From Thozetella sp. PMI_491 (Eukaryota; Ascomycota; Sordariomycetes; Chaetosphaeriales; Chaetosphaeriaceae): 64,000 nt of DNA. A program made the position numbers and the translations under genes. The stretch is from NCBI GenBank assembly GCA_021432635.1, contig MU270029.1, forward strand, positions 1,032,844-1,096,843, read 5' to 3'. Numbering within the stretch: the stretch's first letter is position 1; every line of letters starts with the position of its first letter. This document shows positions 42,917 to 53,836 of this stretch, piece by piece. Under the pieces are notes generated by a model. The model was given only the letters and a program-made list of their open reading frames with translations. It made no database searches and had not been told where the DNA came from.

Positions 42917-44570
42917 TTAACTCCGTAAACCTCCCCCGCCAAGGAGACCAAAGATGGACGGATGCGATGCTTCGAGTCCCTTGGCTGCTGGACGGGTATG
43001 GCCGGATGGTGATCTCTTGCGCAGGGGCCAGGCCAAACTTTCGTCATCCTTCGCACGTACTTCAACAGCATGAAAGTCAAATTTGAACCCTTCGATCTCC
43101 CTGCTGTCAAACGAGCGTGGCCGCGCACCTCGAGGCCGACCTCGGAGCGGCACTTCTGGCCCTGATATCTCAATACAAGGAGTTGAGCCTTGCATCTTGG
43201 TAGCAGGCTTTTCGACTTCTATCGCCTGGTTCATAACTCGGAGACTGTTTGTTCGGGATATCTTGAGGTTTCCGATTTTGGTCGTTATTGCTTTCAACTC
43301 CTCTTCAAGTTGGTCCTCGTCATCCTCATCATAGAGTTGTGGGAATCGATTCTTCCATGCCGCGATCAAGTCCGAAATGGCGCTTGGGAATTCGGTAGCC
43401 GCCCATGTTAAAACATTAGTGCAGATCATGCTCAACTCTTGAATGTCGCGGACTTCGGTCATGTCTCCCTTCCAGATACAGCTCATTGTCTAAGCGGAGG
43501 CATGGTTAGCGAACGAATATATTGCATCATTATGGACTAGAGAACGCACACAGAGGCTCCAGTAGTCGAGTCGATAGGCAATCCAGACTCGTACATGCTG
43601 TCCGCAAAATGTCATAGACACCACTGGCGGTAGCAGGGGGAGGGGAGCATGCACGATTGGCTGTATCTCATCCTGTCCAGTAGCAATCTCTGCAAGTCGT
43701 TGAAAAATATATAGAGCCGCACCGCATACTGTACCCGCGCCTAGGCCAGCTGCGGGCAGAGGGCTAGACGACTTGCCCTTGGAATGTTCGTCCGCGGAGT
43801 CGTGGTCAACAATGAAGAATGGGAATCCAACAGCCCCAAAATTTGCGCCATCCTTAGGGGTGGCAGGATCTGGGTCGCTCTCCAAAGCGTCACATTCGAA
43901 GCCTAGCTTAGCCAAATGTTCTTCAACAACACTGGAAAATGTCTCGAAAATGCTCGCTCGAAGGACGTGTTCCCAAGACTCGATCTCAGATTCGTCGAAA
44001 CCCTTAAAGACGGGTAGGTCGGCGGCGGAGAGCCAAAGGAAAGGGCATGTGTTCGAAGTAGTGTCGTTCTTGGTATTCTTTGCACGCTGTTTGAAGAGGT
44101 GGGATGCAGAATCATCGAGGCTTTTTACTATGTCAGAATCACTCGTCGGCATCATCACCACTCGAATGCGTAATACTTACAATGGCCAGCATTCCAACTC
44201 GGCAGATGCTTTGCTTGCACTTGGAGTCCTTGATACAGGTCAGTTTTAGCTACAACGTCTATTTTTTGCGGGCAGAGACAAACATGTTGCCATCTTGCTT
44301 AGCCCCAGCTGACGCCTGAAGGTCGTTGATAAAATTAGCAGCGTAGAAGGCACGCCATTCGTGATGCCTGTCGTGAGCCGCTGAGAGAGCCAATGACTTC
44401 GCCCAGTCTCTGGCTTTCTCACAGCCTTTATCTAGGGCGGTATTACTAAAATCCAAGAGGCGATTCTTGAACGTGGTGATGTGGGCAGGGCTCGTCGGGC
44501 CCCAGCTTGGTTCATTGTGGAAAATAACGGCGTTTCCCGCCTGGCGGTCTCGATCGATGTTGGTAGTCAT
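42917..44570 (-). CDS. Fungal protein of unknown function, 5' part of model tentative
   Basis: Two exons are well supported on the minus strand: 44127-43550 and 43489-42917, joined by a 60-base intron so that DYWSLC runs into TMSCIWKGDM, and a 53-base intron (44180-44128) lies upstream of them. Further upstream the frame continues through PSWNAGH. My best full model adds 44228-44181 and 44570-44354 (start MTTNIDRDRQAG), giving 471 residues, but the first donor (GTGCCT) is weak. Alternatively 44259-44570 is a separate 103-residue ORF. The product is soluble-looking, with CGQHVRVWIAYRLDYW and a polar C terminus ending in LLGGGGLRS. I do not know its function. Confidence 0.5.
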
Positions 44571-46051
44571 ATTTAGTAGGCGCGAATGATGGCCGCAATA
44601 AAACGGTAGAGATATCTGTTTGTACGGTACGAAACAGAGTAAATCGAGGGATAAAGGGTCCGTCAAATATAACGTACTGCTCCCAGCCTGGGTCCCAACC
44701 CCCTGAATATTAACCTGCTACGCACCTGCTACCAACATGCATTAGGGGTGTTCTGGCTAATCCATTTTCGTACGATGCCCAGTAAGTTTGTCAATAGTCC
44801 TCTCATAGTGGTGGTAAATGATTGGTCGAGATGGTTTGGCACCGACCATGCCACAAAATCAATCAGGGTAACATTCGGTGAATTGTCGGAGGCAGGCCTC
44901 TATCTGGCATTTACCTAAATAGATGGCTAGGTAGTCGCTCTCTAGTTACGACTAAAGCGAGCGACTCTCAATTGAAGCCTGGAATTGGCTGCCAGTTTAA
45001 GCTGGAACGCTTCCTAAAGGGGAATTTGGTACTTTTTCATACAGTGATATTGAGAACGGGGAGCAGGAAGCAGAGCACGTACCGAACAACCCACACACAA
45101 CACCACCACCACACACTCCGTAGCCTAGTAGCCACAGCGCGGAACCAAAACCACGACCTTGCGGTCCAGTTCGTAGGTAGGGCCGTTGAAGCAGCGTAAG
45201 CCTAGTGGTACGTGGGAGAGGGCATACCTATGTGAGGACCAACGAGTGCTGGGCTCCGACCAGAGCAAGATGAACGTGTAGGAATGGCGCGAAGCCCCGT
45301 AATGGTCGTACAAAGTGGTCTTGTGGTTGGTCTTGTCTAGGGAAGCGAATGTATGAAGTTGATTGCTAGATGGATAGACAGATAATTGATGATGCCCCCC
45401 CCTGAGGTAGGATGGCATCCCTCAGCTACTTATACAAATCAGGCTGTATGGTCTGATCAGACCAGGGTCTAGATCCACCATACCGCTCTTCTAGTACCAG
45501 CGCCACACTGGGCCAAAAGAAAAATCCACTGATTACCCCCAGCTCAATATTAAGCTTAAATGAGACCATATCTACCACGTTATCGAGAGTATATCTTTTA
45601 AGGTCAGTATTGCAGTTCCTTTCGCCGCCTTGTTTTGTTACACCGCATGACTATAGAGAATCAACTAAAAGCTAGACAGGCGACTCGTTCGACTGCTCCC
45701 CTCATCCTCGTCTCTCCTTAGCGGCCATTTGCTTCCAAACGATCCACCGACTTATACAGTGAGAGCCGACTGAACTCTTGGTTCAGCTAGTTATTATGTA
45801 GATCGGGCGTTCTAGAAGCTCAGGATGATTCGCTCCAACGGTCTCCCCGTGCTTGACAAGTCTGGTGCCCGTGAGGAGGGTAGAAACCCTAGTATTATAT
45901 GGTGTATATAGCCTGGGTGATAAGCCTATCCCTCTCCAAAGCCCTAACTGGTCTTTCATCCATATCTACGAGGTGAACACCACTTTGTCGGAAAACCTCA
46001 CGCCAGGCGAGACGTGTATCGGGACTTGCTTGCATCTAAAATAATGTACCT
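44571..46051. other. Gene-poor region
   Basis: About 1.5 kb. A CA/CCA-rich simple repeat lies at 45090-45118. A 97-codon minus-strand ORF at 45125-45418 starts with ATG, but it has no signal peptide or domain and I do not call it. The rest shows nothing. Confidence 0.4.
45090..45118 (+). repeat. CA/CCA-rich simple repeat
   Basis: A short run of ACACAACACCACCACCACAC-type sequence. It is a low-complexity microsatellite-like tract without coding context. Confidence 0.6.
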
Positions 46052-47997
46052 TCATTGCACGTGCTCTTTCTCCTCGGCCCTCGGGATTCGCACCATAGTG
46101 GCAGTGATGAGAGCTCCAACTAAGGCAGCCCCAAGGCCAAACCACCATATGGCCCGGAGACCGTTCAATCCAATCTCTCCACTAGGGAGTGGGTCGATCC
46201 TGGCCCCAATCGATTCACTTATAGACGTCATGACGGCGATGGTGAGATTTTGGACCGTCACCAGCAGGCTCCCAGCGGAGCCTTGGTAGGATCTCGGCAC
46301 ACTTGAAGTGATGAAGATAGCCGCAGCAGCAAAACTCAGGTCCGGGCCAAAGGTGGCAAGAGCGACGCCCGGCATCGAGAGTGCCCAATAGTTCGAGTCG
46401 GGGGTCTGTGGAAGGAAGAAGACTGAGCCCATGGCAAAACACACCATGCTTGTGGTTAGGATCCAGTGGCCCGGCACCAGGTGCAAAGTCCTGGATACGA
46501 TCCAGGCGGCAAGCACGCCAACAATGGCGTTGGGCAGAATGTAGAGTGCCGTGGTGAGAGGGCTCGCTCCTTGATATCGCTGCCAGAACTGGATGGCGTA
46601 AAATTGCCACGCGCCACCTAGAAGCAAAATCTTAGTCCACCGATTCTACGGTTCAAAGAATACGCAACCGAAGACTTACAATAGCCCCCCAAGCCGAGGA
46701 AGTAGGAGACCAGAAGGGCAGCGAACCCCGGCGTCTTCCACAGTCCATTCGGAATAAGTGGGCGGGGGACCCGCTGCTCTACATAGTAGAACAGCAATAG
46801 CAGCGCAAACCCTAGGATGATGGTGACATATGTATACGGACTCCAGTTAGCCGATGATCCTTGGGTGAGTCCAAAAAGAATCAAGGAGCAGCCCAGAGAT
46901 GATAGGACAGCACCCGGATAATCGAACTGGCGCATTGATGGCGCCTCGGCGTGGATGTTGTCCTTAGCTGGTGCCAGAGTAGGGATAGTGAGATAGGCAG
47001 CAAGGGCACAAACACCAAGAAAAATGGCTGTACTGCCAAAGATCCAGGGGAGATGCGCGCCGAGCGCCGCGCCCTGGACGCATCCGATCCAGAAGCCGAA
47101 CGGCGCACCGGCCGCCATCATGGAGAAAACGCGTGTCTTCCGGATGCCGGGATTATACACTCGCCCGAGAATGCTCATCGAAGACGACACGAGGACGCCG
47201 ACAGCCAGGCCCTGCATGGCGCGCGCGACGAAGAAGAGAATGGTGCGATCTGGGGTCACAGCCACGGCCGTGACTGCGTTCCAGACAGCCTCCCACAGAA
47301 ACGCCCCAACCATGAGGGGCTTCGGGGGGGCGAGGTCGGCCAACGAGCCCGAGATGATGACGGACAGGCCACTGGCCAGGACGGACGACCCGGTGATCCA
47401 GGGGGTCTGGGTCGAGGGGATGGCGAGCGCCTCTCGAAAGAGTGTCTGAGTGACGAGCACATGCCCCAGGGTAAGCGAGAATATGACCTGGCCGGCTGTG
47501 CAAGTGAGGACAAAGATGATCTCGGCAAGGAAATTCTTGAGCTCCGGGGGAACCCCCTGCGACACGGGGAGCCGCGGACTTCCATGCTCCTCCGCCAGAC
47601 CAGCATGAGATGGACGACGGACGGAAGCGGTCTCAGTCTGCCTGCTCCTCACCCTGACTAGCTCGAGTATGGGGTTGGCTAGCGTCTCCTCGACTGTGGT
47701 GATGTCCCGACTGTGGGCGAGTGCTTGCGCGAGGGCCTTGCGGTCGATACCCGTTGTAGTAGGTGGCTGAAGGAGCGGGGCGGGAGACGCTGCTCCGGAG
47801 GGAAAGTCGAACGGGGTTGTGGGATTGGAGTCATCTCGTCCCAGAGGCGTCTGCACTGAAATATCCTTGGTCTTGCCGTCATCCGAGCAACCTTCGTACT
47901 CTTCGTTTGGGACGATCCAGATACCGGCGGCATGCATCAGTTGCATCGGAATTGGTTCCCTGCTTGCGCCGAACGACGGCCGCGATCCTGTCGCCAT
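46052..47997 (-). CDS. MFS transporter, drug:H+ antiporter type
   Basis: Exons (minus) 47997-46680 and 46617-46052 give 627 residues. The frame upstream opens with TTG only, so ATG 47997 (MATGSRPSFG) is used. The first 155 residues are cytosolic and polar. They are followed by about 12-14 hydrophobic segments, starting at FLAEIIFVLTCTAGQVIFSL, with the MFS loop LADLAPPKPLMVGAFLWEAV and FVARAMQGLAVG typical of the DHA2 or related subfamily. The intron interrupts a segment reading LGLGGYCGAWQFYAIQFW. The protein is expected in the plasma or vacuolar membrane and to export or import small molecules. It lies about 4.4 kb from the putative RiPP precursor gene, so export of the product or self-protection is a possible role; this is not shown by sequence. 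Confidence 0.88.
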
Positions 47998-49786
47998 TTT
48001 TGCCTCGAGGTGTTGTGCGCACAACTGGGGAGTCGAATTTTCGTTCGGTGCCGGTTGGCTTCCTTGCGAGAATGGAGACGATAAGATATCTAGATACCTA
48101 AGAAACCCAACGATCCACAGTCGGTGAGATTTTTCACTACCTCACACCCTATCATCGGATGACGCCAATGGTGCGAGATAGGTGGGGTACCTTTCCGATT
48201 CAGGGCCAGTTTGTGCGCCGCTAACCTGTTTTTAGTTGCAGTATCACTAATCGCGGCGCGAAATGTCGGCGCGGATATCTCCTAGTCACGCATGTGCTGT
48301 CCACGGCTCCTCCCTAGCCTCAAGGGTGTGGGGGGCTTGTTGCATTCTGAGTGGGTAAAACGACAGCGAGGTTACATACAGGCTGTTCCGTCGGGCTCAG
48401 TGCAAGCAGCTACAACTGCTCGATAGAAATTTTATCGGCCAAAGCTAAGTGGCGGCTGGATGGAGCAAAACTTGGAAGAATACAATGCAATGAACAGGTC
48501 GGCCAGATGTTGTCTCCCTTCCGAGAACGCCAAATCGAGCGCTTCGAGGTTAGTTTCGAATATGCAGCTAGAAGCGTCTATGCGAAGTACGGAGACCCTC
48601 TCCTAAAAGGCTCCACAGGTCGTCCCGGAGAACACCCAGCGCCACAAATGCAACTCTTGGGTCTCTAACCCTGCTAGTATTAGGAGCTCTCTTGGAGCCC
48701 TGATTGTAAATAAGATGTTAGGTCTAGATAGATTCGCGCCACGTTGGCCAGAAATAGAGCGCGACATGCTACTAGGCAGTCAAACAAGAAATGAGGCCTA
48801 TATGTCTTCCACGTTGATATATCTAATTGATCACAGATTCTCTTATTCGATCCTATAACTTGGCCTGGTTGTCCGAATGCTCAAGTTACGATTGTTTGCT
48901 CACTGTAGCGAAGCCACGAAGCCTACACATTTTATTCAACCTTAGATAATTGTAACTAGGATGAGGGTAGTTATTTAGCATTGCCCGGTTTTAACCTCGT
49001 AATAGTGCCTATTTCTAAATCAATTAACATATGAAAAAAAACGGCCTTGAATGCGAGACGTGCTGGACACGATAGCAGCGTTGGGTTACAAGGCCCAACA
49101 TAGAGACGGACGAGTGCAACGGATCTAGAGCATCCGCTATCTATTGATATGCCATCCTATTTTAAGGAATTGTAGCATAGATGGTGTTTGAAACGATGTA
49201 AACGATGGCGAGCGACAGCTAGCAGCCAGGGGGCAAATTGCCCAAGATCTAATAGCCAAGTATCACCACACTCACAACAACCCAGTTCAAGCTCGGTCTT
49301 TTGATGAATTAATACTACAATAAAAAATCAACACGCAGTAGGAGGTCATGGAGGGTAGACACGATTGAGCCCCTGATCTCTTACAAGGCGAAAATAACTG
49401 TAACCTTGTGATATCGGTGTTTACACCATTGCGTGCGGCTGAAGTCTGAGCGAGGCCAGCGCCAGAACAGCCAATCAAATACCAATAAAGTGATCCCTTC
49501 ATGTAACAATGCCAATTCAGCACCCGAGTCCTTCTTGGCGGGATTGGCTAGGCTATGAGATTGCCTGACATGCATTGGATAAGACGGGGGGAATGCCCGC
49601 CGCCTTCGCTCGATACGAAGGTGTCGCACCCTGTACCATCATTTAACGCCATATCCACGACCCCTGCATGCCTTTGGTCCTGAACATCTGGGCTCAGAGG
49701 CGAGTGGGCGACTTTTCCTACAACAAACATGTAGCTTGGGTTTGAGCCTTGACATCGACATTCAACCAGAAAGGCAGGCGCTTGAG
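47998..49786. other. Gene-free, partly AT-rich region
   Basis: About 1.8 kb. The first part is the MFS promoter. The part from 48680 to 49330 is AT-rich with no sustained ORF and looks like mutated repeat. A 105-codon ORF at 48351-48668 lacks recognisable content. Confidence 0.4.
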
Positions 49787-50860
49787 ATGGCGGCCTCTAT
49801 TCCAACTAATGCGCCGGAAACCCACGATGGTATCACGACTTCATGGTTACCTATGTCCACCGCCTGGCCCTCTGTTTCAGGATGCGACGCTGCGATGTGG
49901 AAATTTGTCTCTACTGCACTGGTTGCGTGGGACCCGGGGTATGGACTCTCAGTGGAGCCAAGCCTCGTATGCCACCCGCCGCAGGTCACCTCGTGGTGGG
50001 ATGCCGATCGCATGGGAGTCAATACCAAGGCCACGGCCTACAGCCTAGGGCCGGTAGTCTGCCCTGTAGCATACTCTACTGTGTCGATTAGCGAAAACGG
50101 CGCTGGAAGCACGATGGTGGCGTGCTGCCCGACCGGCTATACCTTTTCTTCCCTTGGCGGCTTCAAGAGCGCAGGTTTGGTTGGGGAGTGCATCTCGAGG
50201 TTGTCCCAGGGACAAGTGGTATCTTTTGCAACAAGAGTGGACAACGACTGGGTCAAGACGACCTCGACAGTACAAACAGGCTCCGCAGCCTATGCAGTCC
50301 AAGTTAACGGCTGGCTGATTCCGGCGGTGACTCCCAGTCCCACTGCTATTCCAAAATCTTTGGTCTCGTCTTCGACGGATAGCACAAGAGCAACAGTCGA
50401 CTCACACCCTGTGGACGGCTCGCAATCGCCGGGCAGTTCACACTCGTCGTCCGGCCTAGGCGGTCAAGCAGCCACAGGGGGCGCGGTGTCGAGCTCGGGC
50501 TCAAGCACAGGAACGGTTCCTGGAGCCACAAATGGAGCTGGAAGCAATGTAGGGGCGGCTGTTGAGACAACAGGCGACTCGAGCACAGGGCTATCAACGG
50601 GAGCTAAGATCGGCATTGGTGTCGGCGTGCCTATCGGCTTACTAGCCATTGCAGCCATTTTCTTTGGGCTCTGGCTTTCCCGACAGAATAAGAGAAAGAA
50701 TACAGTAGCGCCCATAATGGCGACACCGCCTTATGAAGTGCATGGCGACCACAAATTCCCGGTGTTTCCGAAGAAGGTGGAGGAGCTTGAGGTGCCGCCG
50801 GCACAACTCCCTACTCCCTACAATACCGCAGAACTTCCCGCACAACACTGGCCTCGATAA
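49787..50860 (+). CDS. Ser/Thr-rich single-span cell-surface protein
   Basis: A single-exon gene of 357 residues. The frame starts upstream with TTG; I use ATG 49787 (MAASIPTNAPE). The N-terminal half has Cys and Trp residues in a fungal pattern (TSWLPMSTAWPSVSGC, VVCPVAYSTVSI, ACCPTGYTF, GECISRL) and is followed by a Ser/Thr/Gly-rich low-complexity stretch that is probably O-glycosylated. One transmembrane segment (IGIGVGVPIGLLAIAAIFFG, about residues 288-307) is followed by the basic cluster SRQNKRKN and a Pro-rich cytosolic tail. This is the layout of Mid2/Wsc-like sensors and similar surface proteins, although no WSC domain is seen. A classical N-terminal signal peptide is not evident, so the 5' end may be incomplete. 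Confidence 0.72.
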   Translation: MAASIPTNAPETHDGITTSWLPMSTAWPSVSGCDAAMWKFVSTALVAWDPGYGLSVEPSLVCHPPQVTSWWDADRMGVNTKATAYSLGPVVCPVAYSTVSISENGAGSTMVACCPTGYTFSSLGGFKSAGLVGECISRLSQGQVVSFATRVDNDWVKTTSTVQTGSAAYAVQVNGWLIPAVTPSPTAIPKSLVSSSTDSTRATVDSHPVDGSQSPGSSHSSSGLGGQAATGGAVSSSGSSTGTVPGATNGAGSNVGAAVETTGDSSTGLSTGAKIGIGVGVPIGLLAIAAIFFGLWLSRQNKRKNTVAPIMATPPYEVHGDHKFPVFPKKVEELEVPPAQLPTPYNTAELPAQHWPR

Positions 50861-52389
50861 TATTACCACGGCTAATTGCTCTTTTATGCTACAATGATGA
50901 GCTGTAATATTTATAACAGTGGGGTATATCGGTCCATGCAGCTGTATGTTACGATATTCTCTAAATAATCTTTCCACGCGTTCCAACAACACTTGGGCAC
51001 TATAGTCACCAACATAGGACAATAGATATAGCCAAGAGCAGGAACAGGGCATCTATAATCTGAGTACACAAATAAAATTTCCCGTCTTCCACGGGGCGGG
51101 CATTGTTCGCTTCTATTCTACCCCTGGAATGCATAACTTAACATGTTCTCTATATCAGTTCTCAACTTCACTTTGCACGATCTGTCAACCAAATAGTATC
51201 GTACAGCTTCCCATGCACCCGACACGGGGTCTGGGTATTTTAGTCATCAGGTGCGATAATCACAAAGTCAGCAGCCCCAGTTCATGTCTGTCTTCTGGTA
51301 GTAAACGACGTTGCCTGGCCGGACTAGTCTCCTCAGGACAGTTTCTCAGGAACGCAGAGGCGGCCACGAGTGTGCCGACTCTGAGAAGGCTCTATCGCGC
51401 GACCCCTGAGGAGGGGCAAATGTCTGGTCAAGTTTCCCTACATGAATCATTGCAGGGCTGCTTACGTTTGACAAGATCAATAGCGGGCGCCTCATTCTCG
51501 CCTCCCCGCACCTGCAAGCTTATGCGCATTCGTTAGTCGCACTAGAATGTTCTGTAAAATACGAAGAGATCGCCAATGGCCCATAATGGTGCCAGCCGTA
51601 GATTCGCATGGCTCGGGGAGTAGGTAGGAACCGCCGACCTGCCCCTCTTGAGAAATATTCTCTATGAGACAAGCATGTTATGCCCAATTTTAGGTATGTT
51701 ACTTCATCGGAATGCAGCTGACTAGCAAAAGGAAACCTAATTGCGAGCCCCGCAGTAACCTTATATTGCCTAGAAGAAGAGGACACGCGTATTGCTTTTA
51801 CAGCTGTCTTCAGGACGAATAGGAGCATTAGCTGCTACACCCTCGGTGTTTATTCCAGAAGCCACCGCTCCTCATAACTCCACCGTTCCCCGCGTGACTA
51901 TCAGCTACTAGGATTGTGCGAGTACTTTTACTAACCAGTCACGAGGAAATGAACCGCAGATGACACGAGGCGTATTTTGCCAACTGGTATTATTTCTAAA
52001 CTTCTAGGCAGGTGTATTCGTAAGCCACCTCGGATTCTATTATGCAAATGATATTATTCGTTCTCCCAATACGACGTGATGCACGTAGTATTGCTCCATT
52101 CGGACGGTAATGATGTCATTGATTATCACTATTACTGGAACTAGTATGAAAAGAGTGTGTTTTGCTATTTGAGGCAATACCAAATATCTATCCCATACGT
52201 GCTTCCTGCAGGTGGACACCCTCTCTTACTACTGGATAACTTGGACCAAAGGTAGAGTTTTTGGGATACAGCTAGAGGGCCAAACGTGCAGGACAGGCAA
52301 CCGAGACGAGATACTCCTATCAGCTCAGCGCTCTGCTAGGTCGAAGGTTAGGCTAGTAGGAAGTCAGCGCGTTCCCTCACAATTTCGCT
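50861..52389. other. Intergenic region downstream of the RiPP precursor
   Basis: About 1.5 kb between convergent genes. Scattered short ORFs (for example 51129-51536) have no recognisable content; the left flank at 50880-51000 is AT-rich. No further precursor-like repeats were found here. Confidence 0.4.
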
Positions 52390-52955
52390 TTAACTGATTT
52401 GAATATGACCTTTGTTCTTCTCTTCGACGACATCGTAATTGAGAATCAAGGCCCCTAAGCACAGTTCAATATCAAGGTACTTCGTCGATTTCAGGCATAT
52501 GGCTCACCTCCAGCGCCAACATAGCCTGCTTCGACCTCGCGCTTTGCCTTCTCTTCCACAACATCATAGTTGAGGATGAGTGCGCCTCCACAAGACTTAG
52601 CAAAATCAAGCTAGATGATGGGAGGGGGAGTAGTTTTACCTCCGGCGCCCACATAGCCTGCCTCGACCTCCCGCTTGTCCTTTTCCGCCACAACATCGTA
52701 GTTAAGGATAAGTGCTCCTGCATCGAGCTTAGTAGAAGCGACCGTGAGCTGAAAAAAGGGTCTCCCGCCTCACCTCCAGCGCCAGTATAGCCGGCCTCGA
52801 CTTCTCCACGGGGAGCTAAGAGAGAATTCAGATTGGTTCTTGCGCTTCGTCCTGTTAATATACGTACCGGCGGCATTATCAATAGGTGTAGGGAGAGCAG
52901 CGACGAGAACGACTGCAAAAGCAGAAGCTGAGAGCATCAAATGACCGAACTGCAT
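52390..52955 (-). CDS. Kex2-processed repeat precursor, candidate dikaritin-type RiPP
   Basis: Exons (minus) 52955-52868, 52815-52774, 52717-52640, 52585-52508 and 52454-52390 give 116 residues. Residues 1-20 are a signal peptide (MQFGHLMLSASAFAVVLVAA). From residue 34 a 26-residue unit is repeated three times: each begins EVEAGY(T/V)GAGG, runs through GALILNYDVV, and the first two end KDKR (56-59) and KAKR (82-85), Kex2 sites. The third ends in KNKGHIQIS. Each internal exon is exactly one unit, and all four introns are phase 1, three of them at the same Gly-Gly point. This is the hallmark of secreted repeat precursors of fungal RiPPs such as ustiloxin and phomopsin, and it lies divergent from a UstYa-family gene. 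The core peptide is unassigned: the invariant YDVV or Y(T/V)GAG are candidates. The repeated exons also make gene-finder failure likely. Confidence 0.82.
52508..52717 (-). repeat. Tandem exon-intron duplication within precursor gene
   Basis: Exons 52717-52640 and 52585-52508 are both 78 bases and highly similar; the shorter exons 52815-52774 and 52454-52390 match their 3' and 5' parts. The exon-plus-intron period is about 132 bases, so whole units were duplicated in the genome, introns included, rather than by slippage in coding sequence alone. Confidence 0.85.
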
Positions 52956-53836
52956 TTTGAGGAGAAAGTAGCGGATGAATAACTAGTGGAAGAGAAAATC
53001 TTTAGCTGTGAATACGACAACTTGGTGATCAGAGCTATCATGTTAGTATATTTGGGCTTGCTACCTCTTAAGTACGAAGTGAGGAAGCCTGTCTCGATGA
53101 TAGTGCAAGTACATCGCTCGGCTAGGCTAATGTGTCGATTATGCCATCCATGCGTGTGACTAACCTCCAGACGCTCTTCGAAGCGTGCGGAGCCTATCAC
53201 ACGAAATTCGAATTTCGAAATGATACCAAAATGAGTTAGATTTCCTAAGGCGGTCTCATGAACGGGGAGCTCGGCTACCTGCTTCACGGCTGGGCCGGTT
53301 TGTCTGCATATGCAACCCAATCAACCTTCGCCTCGTGCGACTTCGTGGCTATAGAAGGGGTAGTCTTACAGCCAAAGAACGGCGGCGAAATGGCTACCCC
53401 CTCACGCTCTCTGCATGAAAGGATTCAATATTGACCTTGAATGGAGTTGAGACATGTGTTACGAATGCTCTTGTGACGATCGGCATTGGATAAAAGACGA
53501 GCCAGAACGGAAATTCGGCAAGTTTGGAGGCGTATGGTGTGCTTGGCGCTTGGCGATGAGCCTGTCCCGGCGAGCAGGCAGCGGATGACTCGCTAGCACT
53601 TCTTGATATGGACGGTCAGTGGGTCCTTGTCCTTGCGATGTGGCTGACAATTCATTTTCAATGGCGTTAATGCTATGACGGTAATGAGCCTCGGGTGGTC
53701 ATATCTATTCCCTAGATCCCGGATAGACTGACGGATAATTCCAAAGCCTTCTCAGAGGTAGCTCGCTCCGTAGCCACAGAACCCTCGCCCTCCGTCTCTC
53801 ACTCGAACGGAATCTTCAGCTTCGTTGAGATTTACA
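52956..53836. promoter_or_regulatory. Divergent promoter region of precursor and UstYa genes
   Basis: About 880 bases lie between the ATG of the precursor (minus, 52955) and that of the UstYa-family gene (plus, 53837). No ORF here is convincing. In known dikaritin clusters precursor and oxidase genes are co-expressed, so shared control is likely. No specific binding site was identified. Confidence 0.5.

Noticed and set aside
45125-45418. 97-codon minus-strand ORF starting with ATG
   Set aside because: No signal peptide, no domain and the sequence before its second half resembles an untranslated leader; not strong enough to call.
52472-52918. 148-codon minus-strand ORF covering the RiPP precursor
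   Set aside because: This long frame is a shadow that reads through the introns. The spliced model in the other frame gives a signal peptide, perfect 26-residue units and Kex2 sites.
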